Shown: positions 38,099 through 46,990, numbered from the stretch's first letter. The stretch is 64,000 nt of DNA from Cerasibacillus terrae (GCF_008039555.1 NZ_VDUW01000004.1:180132-244131); one strand, 5' to 3'. Made by a program: numbers and translations. Notes: a model not told the origin generated them from the letters alone.

Positions 38099-39700
38099 TT
38101 AACCGTCGATATCGCGTTTGTTATATCCAACCATACCCACTATCATAAGAACAAAAGCAATTACTGTTAAAATAACTAGCGGTAACCACTGCATCTCTTC
38201 AACAGGGAGCTGTGGAATATATCCAAATGGTGATAGTTTACCAACCCATTCTGGAAAGTCGAATAAGCCACCAAGATATAACACGAGAAAGGAGTAAGTG
38301 AGATATGCCCATATGAAACTTGTTACTTTTGGTAATACCCCTATCAAAAATACTGCTAAGCCAATCATGACAAGCATTGCTGGATAGTATACCATTGCAG
38401 CACCATAAATCATTCCAAAATTGAAACTCTCATCCATCACTGCATTTGCTGCTGCGAAAAGACCAATTGCTGTTAAAGAAAGCATCATAAATCCATTGAT
38501 GATGGCGATAATCAAATAACTCCCCATCATTTTATTACGTGAAACGGCTCTGGCAAACAAGTGCTCCAGACGATTTTTCCCCTCTTCTCCTTTCAATTTC
38601 AACATAGCCATTAATGGTGGCACGGTAGCAAGTAAACTAAGTACAATCATTAACATTGGAATAAACTGTTCTGTCAGAGAATAGCCTTCTTTTTCTGCAA
38701 GTAACTGCTCCAACACGTCATTCCCTTCAAAAAAGGATTCCAAATCACCAAAAACAGATCCATAAGAGATTCCTAATATAAATAATCCAATAGCCCAAGC
38801 AATCATTCCAGTCCGCTGGAGTCTAAGAGCTAACCCAATCGGGCTTTTTAAAAAGATGGAAGCATGTTTTTTTCCTGGTTTGGATGGGAAAAATCCTGCA
38901 CCTAAATCACGAATCGCATTCAAGTAGTTTGCTAGTATAAATAGAATGATAGATACACCAATCATTAAACCGACAGGCCACCAGTTATTAGTAGAATAGG
39001 CTTCTGTTTGGCTTACCCAGCCCAATGGAGAAAACCATGATAATGTTTCATTGCTCACATCCCCTATTGCACGAACAAGATAAGCAATCAAAAGTATGGC
39101 AATGGAGAAACCTGTTGCTCCCCTGGAACTTTCAGAAAGCTGTGCAAAAATAGCCGTAATACCAGTAAAGACTATTCCAGTTGCACCTAAAGTAGCACCA
39201 TATAGTAAAGAACCTTCTAAATCCATACTTTCTATTCCTAACGCATATAACCCGAGACCAGAAATTAACGCCAATAGTATATTTATTACTACCAAAACTA
39301 GTAATGTTGCATTAACGTTAGCTAGACGTCCTACTGGCAATGAACGAATCATTTCAATTCGGCCATCTTCTTCAGTTGCCCGTGTATGCCTTGTAACGAG
39401 TAAGATGCTCATGAGTCCAACGATAACCGCTGTTAATAGAAGCATCTGATGCGATGTCATTGCACCTATCGTATAATTCTCCAAATTTCCAGGGCCTACC
39501 ATCGCTGTCATGGCAGGGTTCTCCATCGTTTCTGCCATCACATCTCTTTCTTTTTGCGAAGAATACATGTCATCAAACGCAATTGGGACCATGATTGTGA
39601 AAAATACGATACCTATTAACCATAACGGAATACGTATACGATCTAGTCTTATGATTAATTTAGATAAAGCGAGTGTATTTTTTGAAATGGCAGCCCACAT
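38099..39700 (-). CDS. ABC-2 type exporter permease
   Basis: 533 residues from ATG 39700, which overlaps the stop of the ATPase gene (TGATG). About 12 membrane helices in two similar halves, as in Tsr-like and YhgE-like drug exporter permeases with duplicated six-helix units. It forms an exporter with the preceding ATPase; substrate unknown, probably a drug or peptide, since a TetR regulator is divergent from it. Confidence 0.85.
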   Translation of the reverse strand: MWAAISKNTLALSKLIIRLDRIRIPLWLIGIVFFTIMVPIAFDDMYSSQKERDVMAETMENPAMTAMVGPGNLENYTIGAMTSHQMLLLTAVIVGLMSILLVTRHTRATEEDGRIEMIRSLPVGRLANVNATLLVLVVINILLALISGLGLYALGIESMDLEGSLLYGATLGATGIVFTGITAIFAQLSESSRGATGFSIAILLIAYLVRAIGDVSNETLSWFSPLGWVSQTEAYSTNNWWPVGLMIGVSIILFILANYLNAIRDLGAGFFPSKPGKKHASIFLKSPIGLALRLQRTGMIAWAIGLFILGISYGSVFGDLESFFEGNDVLEQLLAEKEGYSLTEQFIPMLMIVLSLLATVPPLMAMLKLKGEEGKNRLEHLFARAVSRNKMMGSYLIIAIINGFMMLSLTAIGLFAAANAVMDESFNFGMIYGAAMVYYPAMLVMIGLAVFLIGVLPKVTSFIWAYLTYSFLVLYLGGLFDFPEWVGKLSPFGYIPQLPVEEMQWLPLVILTVIAFVLMIVGMVGYNKRDIDG

Positions 39701-40605
39701 CAAGACCCTCTCCTTACATCACTATCGTTATCTTCATAATGGCGCATAAATAAATCTTCCAACGTTGGGGGTGCACTTTCCAATTTCACAACACCGAATT
39801 GAGTTACATGTTTCATCACTGTATCCAATTCTTCTGTATCCACTTGAAATGAAATGGCCTTGTCTTTTTGAACGACATCGTGGACACCTTTTAATTCATG
39901 TATAGAAATAATTGGTTGTTTCGTTTCTACAAGTAGGTTTGTACGTGTTAAATGACGCATTTCAGCTAAAGACCCAGTTTCAATGATTTTCCCTTGACGA
40001 ATAATTCCTACCTGGTCACATAATCTTTCCACTTCAGATAAAATATGACTGGAAAGTAAAACACTTTTTCCTGCTTGTTTCGCTTCTATTACACATTCTT
40101 GGAAAACTTGTTCCATTAATGGATCTAAACCAGAAGTTGGCTCATCTAAAATATATAAATCTGCATCAGATGAAAAGGCTGCAACCAGGGCCACTTTTTG
40201 TCGATTTCCTTTTGAATAGGTTCTGCATTTCTTTGTTGGATCCAAATCAAATTTCTTAATCAGTTCTTCCCGTCTATTTTTATTGTTTCCTCCCCTAAGT
40301 TTTACAAATAAATCAATGACTTCTCCCCCGGTTAAATTTGGCCAAAGATTGACATCGCCAGGGACATAGGCAAGACGTTTGTGAATTTCCACCGCATCTG
40401 ACCAAGCATCTTTCCCGAAAATTTCTGCAGTCCCTTCTGTTGCTTTTAAAATCCCAAGCAATACTCGAATCGTCGTGGACTTACCAGCACCATTTGGACC
40501 AATAAATCCATAGACTTCCCCTTCATTTACTTCGATATTAACACCATCCAATGCGGTAAATTTCCCAAAACGTTTCGTTAAATTCGTTGTCTTTAAAATA
40601 GACAT
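39700..40605 (-). CDS. ABC exporter ATPase
   Basis: 301 residues. Walker A GPNGAGKSTTIRVLLG, Q-loop, signature YSKGNRQKVALVAAF (degenerate LSGGQ), Walker B DLYILDEPTSGLDPL and H-loop SSHILSEV. The C-terminal 80 residues are the DrrA-type extension. Divergent from the TetR gene, with two operators between. Confidence 0.92.
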   Translation of the reverse strand: MSILKTTNLTKRFGKFTALDGVNIEVNEGEVYGFIGPNGAGKSTTIRVLLGILKATEGTAEIFGKDAWSDAVEIHKRLAYVPGDVNLWPNLTGGEVIDLFVKLRGGNNKNRREELIKKFDLDPTKKCRTYSKGNRQKVALVAAFSSDADLYILDEPTSGLDPLMEQVFQECVIEAKQAGKSVLLSSHILSEVERLCDQVGIIRQGKIIETGSLAEMRHLTRTNLLVETKQPIISIHELKGVHDVVQKDKAISFQVDTEELDTVMKHVTQFGVVKLESAPPTLEDLFMRHYEDNDSDVRRGS

Positions 40606-40657
40606 ATGTCATCCTCCCCTTCTCTTTTTAATGAATCGGGTCTCTCTCACTTAATAA

Positions 40658-40729
40658 TTATGAACTATTTATACTTATATAGTTCATAATATACAAAACA
40701 AATGTATTTAGCAATAGTTTATGAACTAT
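40658..40729. promoter_or_regulatory. Two TetR operators between the ABC exporter and tetR
   Basis: Site 1: TTATGAACTAT, ten bases, ATAGTTCATAA (40658-40689), a perfect 11-bp inverted repeat. Site 2: ATAGTTTATGAACTAT (40714-40729), a compact palindrome with the same AACTAT/ATAGTT arms. Confidence 0.7.
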
Positions 40730-40781
40730 TTACATTGTTTTATTACAAAAGTTTTATTAAACTAAGGTGGAGGTGAAAGGA

Positions 40782-41375
40782 ATGGACGGTTTTGAAAAAC
40801 GTAAACAACAAAAGAAAGAAGATATATTAAACGCTTCACTTACCTTATTTAAAAAATATGGTGTTCAAAGAGTATCTGTAACAGAAATAGCGAAAAAAGC
40901 AAACGTGTCCCAAGTGACGATTTATAATTATTTTGGTAGTAAAAATAATTTAGCACATGAAGTAATTATTTTTTATGTTGATCAAGTTTGGGAGGGATAT
41001 GAGCAATTATTCGATAGCAATGCCCCCTTCCTAGATAAAATCAAACAAGTTATTTTTGATAAAACAATGGAGGCAAATCACATTAATCAGGAATTCTTTG
41101 AGTATTTTATGAAGGAATACACAGACGAAGGTGGAAACAACTATATTGAAGAAATGTACACCAAAAAAGCATTACCCCGTTTTATGGACCTATTTAAGGA
41201 AGGAAGAGAACAGGGCTACATTAATCCCAATATATCCAACGAAGCTATCTTACTCTACATTCAAATATTTAAGGAATACATGCAGAAAGGGGATGTAACA
41301 AAGGAAATACTACCTTTTACAGAAGAACTTACAAAATTATTTTTTTATGGAATCGCAGGAAAAGAGAAAGATTGA
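40782..41375 (+). CDS. TetR-family repressor
   Basis: 197 residues from ATG 40782; GGAGGTGAAAGG lies directly upstream, whereas the earlier GTG at 40767 overlaps that site. N-terminal HTH GVQRVSVTEIAKKANVSQVT / IYNYFGSKNNLAHEV. It probably represses itself and the divergent exporter. Followed by a nucleotidyltransferase gene 20 bases on. Confidence 0.88.
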   Translation: MDGFEKRKQQKKEDILNASLTLFKKYGVQRVSVTEIAKKANVSQVTIYNYFGSKNNLAHEVIIFYVDQVWEGYEQLFDSNAPFLDKIKQVIFDKTMEANHINQEFFEYFMKEYTDEGGNNYIEEMYTKKALPRFMDLFKEGREQGYINPNISNEAILLYIQIFKEYMQKGDVTKEILPFTEELTKLFFYGIAGKEKD

Positions 41376-41395
41376 ATTTTCAAGGAGTGATATAC

Positions 41396-42235
41396 ATGGC
41401 CGTGCAAAATATAATCGATAAAGTAAGCAATGAACTAAAAGAAATACCTGGTGTTGTTGGTGTTGTTTTAGGTGGTTCAAGAGCAAGGGGAACTCACTCT
41501 AAAACTTCTGACATTGATATCGGTATTTATTATGATGAAGCTAAAGGATTTAATGTGGCTGAAGTCAGTAAAGTGGCTACTAAGCTAGATGATGAACATC
41601 GCGAACAATTAGTCTCGTCACTTGGCGAATGGGGTGAGTGGATTAATGGTGGAGCGTGGATTATTGTTTCAGGATATCATGTGGATCTTATTTTTCGTGA
41701 TATAAACAGGGTCTCAAGTGTTATTGATGAATGCCTCTTAGGTAACGTCACTACACATTACCATGCTGGACACCCTCATGCTTATTTAAATGCCATGTAT
41801 ATGGGAGAAATTTCTGTCTGTAAAATATTAGTTGACCCTACAAAAAAAATTGCTCATTTACAAGCGAAAACAAGTCCATTTCCGAAGCCATTAAAAGATA
41901 CAATCATCAAATACTTTATGTTTGAAGCTTCTTTTTCTCTTATGTTCGCCAAAGATACTATAGATAAAGATGATATTTCATATGTTGCAGGACATTGTTT
42001 TAGAACGATTTCTTGTTTAAATCAAGTCTTATTTGCTTTGAATGAAGAATACTGCATTAATGAAAAAAAGGCAGTTCATATGATAGAAAGCTTTCAGATA
42101 AAACCTAAAGAATATAAAGAGAACATAGATAAAGTTATTACATTGATTTCTTCTAATATAGAAAACACAAGAAATGGTATTGAAATACTGGGAAGGCTAT
42201 ACTCCGAAACAGAAAAATTACTAGAGAGCCAATAA
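41396..42235 (+). CDS. Nucleotidyltransferase-domain protein (aminoglycoside-transferase-like)
   Basis: 279 residues from ATG 41396 (AAGGAGTG upstream). The catalytic loop VVLGGSRARGTHSKTSDIDIGIYY gives G-S-x9-D-x-D of the polymerase-beta-like fold, with a third acid in YHVDLIF. Helical C-terminus (about 170-275) as in antibiotic nucleotidyltransferases. The substrate is unknown. It shares a transcript with tetR. Confidence 0.8.
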   Translation: MAVQNIIDKVSNELKEIPGVVGVVLGGSRARGTHSKTSDIDIGIYYDEAKGFNVAEVSKVATKLDDEHREQLVSSLGEWGEWINGGAWIIVSGYHVDLIFRDINRVSSVIDECLLGNVTTHYHAGHPHAYLNAMYMGEISVCKILVDPTKKIAHLQAKTSPFPKPLKDTIIKYFMFEASFSLMFAKDTIDKDDISYVAGHCFRTISCLNQVLFALNEEYCINEKKAVHMIESFQIKPKEYKENIDKVITLISSNIENTRNGIEILGRLYSETEKLLESQ

Positions 42236-42254
42236 ATTTGTCTTTTCTTATTTT

Positions 42255-42285
42255 AAAAAAGCCGTCAAGATTTGCTCGACGGCTT
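42255..42285. terminator. Terminator between converging genes
   Basis: GCCGTC / GACGGC stem; the A-run on the left gives a good T-tract on the minus strand for the ABC-F gene. Confidence 0.75.
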
Positions 42286-42297
42286 CCTCTTAATAAA

Positions 42298-43752
42298 TCA
42301 CATTTCAATCAGCTTTTTCCCATCAATTTTATACTCTACATCTGCTACATGATCAATAATTTTTTTATCATGCGTGATGAAAATAACGGTGCCCTCATAT
42401 CCAGTGATAAATTTTTCTAGTGCTTCAATTGCTTGAATATCCAAGAAATTAGTTGGCTCATCTAATAATAAAATATTATACTCCCCTAAAAAGAGTTGAC
42501 ATAATTGGAGACGAATTGCTTCTCCTCCACTTATCGACTGGACATTTTTCTGAATATCAGTTCCTACAAATTGCATCATATGCAAAACACTTCGCAAAAA
42601 TCCTTCATCATATTCGGAACGGTTTTTCACAAATTGTAATACCGTTTCATCCGTTAAAAATTGATAACTCATTTGCTGAAAATATCCCATTACTGCTTTT
42701 GGCGAAATGGTTAAGCCTTCCCCATGATTTGCAATATGATGAAGTAAGGTACTTTTACCACTACCATTGTTACCAGTTATGGCTATTTTCTTACCAAGTG
42801 GGAATTGGAAATTGACCTCATCCAACAATTTATTATCTTTTATTTGAAGTGTTAATTGATCTGCCATAATAGGAAACTTATTATGAAGTTCTAATGCCTT
42901 CGATTGACGGAACACAATTTTTCTTTCACTTGGAACAGCATCCACTTCTTCTAATTGACTCATTCTCTGTTCAATTGCTTTTGCTGCACGGTGAACCGAC
43001 TTTTGACTAGTACCTTTTGACTTCGTTTCAAACATCCGATTCGCCTTTGCCTTCCTATCATTTTTAGACATTTTACCAGCCTGGGCAATTTTTTTCGCTT
43101 TCTTCATTTTTTCAGCAGCAGCTTTTTCTAGACGTTTCTTTTCTTTTAAAAATTGCTCATGCTCCTTCTCTTGTTTTTCACGTTCGCATTGCTTTTGTGT
43201 TACATAATCACTATAATTTCCAGAATAGACATGAATTTCCCCGCCCTGAACTTCCCAAATCGTTGTCACAAGTTCATCCAAGACGGCACGATCATGACTA
43301 ATTAACACAAGTGCTCCGTAGTAATAGCGTAATTCATCAAGTAAGAATGAAATACCATCTTGGTCCAAATGTGTTGTAGGCTCATCTATCAATAATGCTT
43401 CATAGTAATTGGTGAACAATTGTGCCAGTTTCAGCTTCGTTTGTTCGCCACCACTTAAGTTATCAGATTCTTGTGGAACAGTTAATTTACCAAGTAATGC
43501 TGCATCAGCCTCTTTTCCTGTAGGAGCTTCCATTTGCTCAAAATATCCATAATCTACATGACGTTCCACTTTTCCTTTTATTGGTTGAATCGTGCCTGCC
43601 AACAATTTTAATAACGTACTTTTTCCTGCTCCATTTTTACCTACAATCCCAATTCTGTCAAACTGGTGAATAGCTAACCGATCAATTTTCAAGATTTCTT
43701 TATCTAAAAAAGTAACATGAATATTTTCTAATTCAAAACATATTTTTTCCAT
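42298..43752 (-). CDS. ABC-F ribosomal protection protein, Msr/Vga-like
   Basis: 484 residues, no membrane segments, two ATPase domains: Walker A GKNGAGKSTLLK and GNNGSGKSTLLH; signatures NLSGGEQTKLKLA and ISGGEAIRLQLC; Walker B LLIDEPTTHLD and LLLDEPTNFLD. The inter-domain linker (about 185-265) is long, basic and rich in Lys, Ala and Glu, like antibiotic-resistance ABC-F proteins that reach into the ribosomal exit site. Length and sequence are closest to Msr(A)-type proteins. The leader region with two upstream peptides supports antibiotic-induced expression. Confidence 0.85.
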   Translation of the reverse strand: MEKICFELENIHVTFLDKEILKIDRLAIHQFDRIGIVGKNGAGKSTLLKLLAGTIQPIKGKVERHVDYGYFEQMEAPTGKEADAALLGKLTVPQESDNLSGGEQTKLKLAQLFTNYYEALLIDEPTTHLDQDGISFLLDELRYYYGALVLISHDRAVLDELVTTIWEVQGGEIHVYSGNYSDYVTQKQCEREKQEKEHEQFLKEKKRLEKAAAEKMKKAKKIAQAGKMSKNDRKAKANRMFETKSKGTSQKSVHRAAKAIEQRMSQLEEVDAVPSERKIVFRQSKALELHNKFPIMADQLTLQIKDNKLLDEVNFQFPLGKKIAITGNNGSGKSTLLHHIANHGEGLTISPKAVMGYFQQMSYQFLTDETVLQFVKNRSEYDEGFLRSVLHMMQFVGTDIQKNVQSISGGEAIRLQLCQLFLGEYNILLLDEPTNFLDIQAIEALEKFITGYEGTVIFITHDKKIIDHVADVEYKIDGKKLIEM

Positions 43753-43804
43753 ATTCGCTACCTCCCGAAATAGTTGTTTATTTCGTATCGATAGCTAGGA
43801 TCGA

Positions 43805-43838
43805 TACGAGCTCTGTTTTACATACAAGCTCGTATCAA
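43805..43838 (-). promoter_or_regulatory. Hairpin in the ABC-F leader
   Basis: Minus strand GATACGAGCT, 14 bases, AGCTCGTATC, a perfect 10-bp stem that overlaps the stop codon of the 7-residue leader peptide and lies 53 bases before the ABC-F start. A ribosome stalled on the peptide would keep it open. Confidence 0.65.
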
Positions 43839-43860
43839 AAAAATAGTAAAAACTGCATGA
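43837..43860 (-). CDS. Leader peptide MQFLLFF
   Basis: ATG 43860 to TGA 43837, seven residues, with GGGAGGAAAA as ribosome-binding site seven bases upstream. Too short to be a product; its coupling to the hairpin at 43805-43838 suggests translational or transcriptional attenuation of the ABC-F gene. Confidence 0.55.
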
Positions 43861-43886
43861 TTTTTCCTCCCTTTTAAAATAACAAA

Positions 43887-43912
43887 ATCACAGACATCTG
43901 CCTGTGATTTAG
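43887..43912 (-). terminator. Terminator-like hairpin in the ABC-F leader
   Basis: Minus strand AAATCACAG, eight bases, CTGTGATTT, then TGTTATTTT. It precedes the ribosome-binding site of the 7-residue leader; the T-tract is interrupted. Confidence 0.5.
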
Positions 43913-43951
43913 AGTAAAAGGAATAAGCACATCCTTAGAAAACGGACCGAT

Positions 43952-44106
43952 CAATAAAGTGAAATTTCAATCTGTGGGAGTTTTCTTCATCTCTCACTGA
44001 TTATTAGTTGAATGAATCGGACCTTTACTGGCTATTAATCCTCCACTTCTAATTCTTAAAGTATCTCGATCTCTTGAAGTGGAGGTCTATAGCTAGTTAA
44101 TACGCA
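43952..44106 (+). repeat. 153-bp two-hairpin element, degenerate copy E1
   Basis: Begins ATAAAGTGAAATTTCAATC and ends TAGTTAATACGC. Retains GTGGGAG...CTCTCAC and CCTCCACTT...AAGTGGAGG but has lost several paired bases compared with the copies at 60984-61441. It lies inside the ABC-F leader region, antisense to that transcript. Confidence 0.8.
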
Positions 44107-44179
44107 ATTAATAAAAAAAGAAAGGCAAGTCAATCCACCTTCCTTTACATAATCATATTTAAAATGAAGATAATAAAAA

Positions 44180-44281
44180 AGGACAGACTAATCCCGTTAC
44201 TCTGCATACACAAACAGAGTCTTTGAACCTATTCAATTACTAGTTCAAAGTAGGGAAACGAAGTCTCATTCCATGTGTCAT
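44180..44281 (-). promoter_or_regulatory. ErmD-type leader peptide and attenuator upstream of the ABC-F gene
   Basis: AAGGAGG (44292-44298), then ATG 44281 and MTHGMRLRFPTLN ending at TAG 44240. This is one substitution and one missing Gln away from the ErmD/ErmK leader peptide as I remember it (MTHSMRLRFPTLNQ), whose R-L-R motif arrests macrolide-bound ribosomes. Two adjacent hairpins follow: CTTTGAAC/GTTCAAAG (44221-44250), which overlaps the peptide's end, and ACTCTG/CAGAGT (44199-44220), then a T-tract near 44180. No erm methylase follows; the ABC-F gene does, about 490 bases on. Confidence 0.7.
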
Positions 44282-44529
44282 TTTTTATAATCCTCCTTAA
44301 AATCTAAAAGTATATCACAATGATAATTATAAGTTTCCCCTGATAAAAAGTCAAAAGTAAATAGCAGTTGGTCTAAGAATTTAATTAGTGAAACAAGTAA
44401 CTTAAAGCCTCATTTGAATGTATTGAAATCATGAGTGTAACATTTAAATTTTTGCACTATTTATTTTTTTACTACATAATCTATGAGTAGGGACAAATAT
44501 TAATTGGTAAAGGAAGTGGACATTCAAAT

Positions 44530-45066
44530 ATGAAAAACTATCCAGACGACTATTATCAATTTCAAAATCTTCAAGAAGATCAGATGTCATTTGATCAAGT
44601 TTTTAAACATATTGTACAATTTATGCAATCACACCCTAACGGTAACTACCGGCTAATGGTTGGAACAGATTCTCAAGTTCATCAGAAAAATACCGTTTTT
44701 ATAACAGGAATTGTCATCCAGAATAAAGGAAATGGTGTTTGGGCTTGTATAAGAAAAGTAGTCATCCCCAGAAAAATGATACATCTAAAAGAAAAGATTT
44801 CCTATGAAATGTCTTTATCTGAAGAGATAGTTTCCCTATTTACTGAGGAAAGGAAAAAGCAACTAACCAATATCGTCCTCCCTTACCTTTATCATGGGGC
44901 CACATTTACAATGGAAGGCCATATTGACATTGGGGCCGAAAAAAAGAATAAAACACGTAAATTTGTTAAAGAAATGATGACAAGAATGGAGAGCATTGGT
45001 GTGGAGCCAAAGATTAAACCAAACGCCCTTGTTGCTTCCAGTTATGCAAACCGTTACACAAAGTAA
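44530..45066 (+). CDS. ykuK: YkuK family protein (DUF458, RNase H-like)
   Basis: 178 residues. The RNase H-like core has VGTDSQVHQKNTVFITGIVI near residue 45 and EGHIDIGAEKKNKTRKFV near 145, giving the acidic residues of the fold. Bacillus YkuK is of unknown function. A weak ribosome-binding site AAAGGAAG is present. Single gene. Confidence 0.85.
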   Translation: MKNYPDDYYQFQNLQEDQMSFDQVFKHIVQFMQSHPNGNYRLMVGTDSQVHQKNTVFITGIVIQNKGNGVWACIRKVVIPRKMIHLKEKISYEMSLSEEIVSLFTEERKKQLTNIVLPYLYHGATFTMEGHIDIGAEKKNKTRKFVKEMMTRMESIGVEPKIKPNALVASSYANRYTK

Positions 45067-45191
45067 AGAAGGTATATATATTATTCCATGAAGAATGGGG
45101 TTTCTGTAAAGTAAAATACATCACTTCACAAATGGGACCACTCTTTTGTAGAAAAGGATCTTAATTTTTCATTATATTTTCCTTGCTTTTC

Positions 45192-45803
45192 TTAACTTTT
45201 CTTAACAATCCTTTCAAACATATTTACAAGTTCATGACCATATGTTTTCCAATTAACATTTTTAGTAAGCTGTGGGTTAAACATATATTCTCCAATGGAT
45301 CCTTGAATAATAGTAGCCATGATTTCCACTTGAAAATCACCAAAAACACCATTATCCTGACCCTCTCTTAAAATACGCTTCAGTTCTTCCAAAAGAGGGT
45401 TTACATCATCTTCTTCATTTATTTTATAGTATGGAACATTCTCAGCTGTTCTTGCATTAAAAACTATTTCAATTAACGCTGTATTTCTTTCTGAATGTGT
45501 ATATTGATATTCTAGACTCGCCATAATGAATGCGCTAAGCTGCTTTTCAATCGTATTTTCCTGACGAGTTTTTTTCAAAATAAAAGATATGGAGTCTTCC
45601 ATCAATTTCACAAGTAAATGATTCATTAAATCAAATTTGTCTTTAAAGTGATAGGATATAAGTGCTGTACTAATTCCTGCTCTTTTAGCAATTTGTGTCA
45701 GACTCGCCTTCACAAACCCGATTTCATCTAATGTTTGTATGGCTGCTTCCATAATTTGCTTTCTTCTTGCTTCCGCAATAAAGGTTTGTTTTTCCTTTTT
45801 CAC
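45192..45803 (-). CDS. TetR-family repressor
   Basis: 203 residues, HTH KASLTQIAKRAGISTALISY / HFKDKFDLMN, ligand domain unknown. Its start overlaps the stop of the yqeB-like gene by four bases, so both are in one operon, probably controlled by the palindrome at 46551-46568. Confidence 0.88.
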   Translation of the reverse strand: MKKEKQTFIAEARRKQIMEAAIQTLDEIGFVKASLTQIAKRAGISTALISYHFKDKFDLMNHLLVKLMEDSISFILKKTRQENTIEKQLSAFIMASLEYQYTHSERNTALIEIVFNARTAENVPYYKINEEDDVNPLLEELKRILREGQDNGVFGDFQVEIMATIIQGSIGEYMFNPQLTKNVNWKTYGHELVNMFERIVKKS

Positions 45804-46489
45804 GTATGACCACCCTGACTTATTCTTACATATTGACGTTCGTTTTTATCGCGAATATAAACTCCAATATCAGCCAAGTCTTTACGAAGGATTTTCACCT
45901 CTTCTTCATCATCTTCTTCTAAGGCCCTTTCTCTTGCTGCAAGTAGTGCATTGACATGATTCGGAAAATCGGGATGATCAGGAACCCATCTTTTGTATTT
46001 TTCTTCAAGCGGATCCGAATTCGACCAAGCATATCCATAATCCTGAAAAGTTTCTGAGATTACTTTTTTCTTCTCCTCATGCTCTCCCCGAAATAACTCA
46101 CGATCATCTTTCCCAAGAATGACAAGGTGTTTTCCATCTAAAAATATAGTCGATATATCCTGCTTCTGGATCACCTTTTCCTTTTGTTTGCTATTCAGTT
46201 TAATCTCTTCATCAGTAACAGTGATTGTAAGTGCTTCGTAAAACGCATATAATGCTAAGGCGATTCCAGCAAGAGCACCTACAATTGGTGTAATGATGGT
46301 GATGAGTTGATTATCTGTTGTTGCTATCCATTCAAACAGACCTTCCATAGGTATAAATGGTAATTTTAACAACCAACCCGCAATCGTCGGTAAAAACCAC
46401 CCGATGACACCACCAATAGCTGCGAAAAGAAATATAGTTACCCCTTTATCCCCTTTGGAGAATCCACCAAGAACTGTTTCACTATTCAT
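45800..46489 (-). CDS. yqeB: YqeB-like membrane protein
   Basis: 229 residues with two membrane helices near the N-terminus (about 18-40 and 62-85), then a cytoplasmic PH-like region (LTITVTDEEIKL... KQDISTIFLDGKHLVILG) and a helical tail with YKRWVPDHPDFPNHVNALL. This matches the Bacillus YqeB layout; function unknown. Confidence 0.75.
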   Translation of the reverse strand: MNSETVLGGFSKGDKGVTIFLFAAIGGVIGWFLPTIAGWLLKLPFIPMEGLFEWIATTDNQLITIITPIVGALAGIALALYAFYEALTITVTDEEIKLNSKQKEKVIQKQDISTIFLDGKHLVILGKDDRELFRGEHEEKKKVISETFQDYGYAWSNSDPLEEKYKRWVPDHPDFPNHVNALLAARERALEEDDEEEVKILRKDLADIGVYIRDKNERQYVRISQGGHT

Positions 46490-46550
46490 TTCATGTTCAC
46501 TCCTTCAAAGTCAAATTACAATGGATGTATTTTGATTATGTAATTAATTT

Positions 46551-46568
46551 ATTGATTAACCAATCAAT
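46551..46568. promoter_or_regulatory. TetR operator upstream of yqeB-tetR
   Basis: ATTGATTAACCAATCAAT, a perfect palindrome of 18 bases, 62 bases before yqeB. It fits a TetR dimer site, presumably for the repressor encoded second in this operon. Confidence 0.65.
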
Positions 46569-46594
46569 ATTATAACATTTTCCAATTTTAAGGA

Positions 46595-46754
46595 CAATAA
46601 AGTGAAACTTCAATCAGGGGGAGGTTTCTTTATCTCCCGCTGATTGTTAGTTGAACAAATCGGGCCTTTACTGGCTGTTGATCCTCCACTTATAACTCTT
46701 GGGTATCTCAATTTCTTGATGTGGAGGTCTTACAGCCAGTTAAACTGCGATAAA
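46595..46754 (+). repeat. 153-bp two-hairpin element, copy E2
   Basis: Same layout as the copies at 60984-61441: ATAAAGTGAAACTTCAATC start, CAGGGGGAG...CTCCCGCTG hairpin 1 (one mismatch), GAACAAATCGGGCC link, ACTGGCTG...CAGCCAGT hairpin 2 with inner CCTCCAC...GTGGAGG, ending TTAAACTGCGATAAA. Confidence 0.9.
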
Positions 46755-46841
46755 ATTTTTACTTATTTTGTGGAAAATGATTGTAAATACATAATAGGAG
46801 TGATATGATTACTTTCTACTAAAATCATGGAGGTTTTTAAA

Positions 46842-46886
46842 ATGGTATACAGCAAATTCCGATTAACTTTTTTGCCAATTAAATAA
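46842..46886 (+). CDS. Leader peptide MVYSKFRLTFLPIK
   Basis: 14 codons with TGGAGG eight bases upstream, ending TAA at 46886, 214 bases before the MFS exporter gene. Followed by alternative hairpins and a terminator, so it looks like an attenuation leader. The F-R-L stretch is the likely arrest region, by analogy with MRL-type leaders. Confidence 0.55.
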   Translation: MVYSKFRLTFLPIK

Positions 46887-46941
46887 CAAAGGACTCTACT
46901 TATGGGTAGGGTATTCGGAATGGGTCTGTCTATTTTAAAAA

Positions 46942-46990
46942 CTCTATAGGAACGGATAGAGAGAAGGAGGCGTATCTCCTTCTTTTTGTA
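46942..46990 (+). terminator. Attenuator before the MFS exporter gene
   Basis: CTCTAT...ATAGAG (46942-46961) is immediately followed by AGAAGGAG-GCGTA-TCTCCTTCT and TTTTTG (46962-46988), a complete intrinsic terminator about 110 bases before the exporter start codon. A terminator between leader peptide and gene indicates regulated read-through. Confidence 0.7.

Noticed and set aside
44180..44298. An erm methylase controlled by the ErmD-like leader
   Set aside because: No methyltransferase frame is present downstream on the minus strand; the next gene is the ABC-F protein, and the upstream neighbour ykuK is on the other strand.
43753..44529. A metabolite riboswitch or T-box in the long leader
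   Set aside because: No conserved T-box sequence or known riboswitch core was seen; two short peptides with ribosome-binding sites and hairpins explain the region better.
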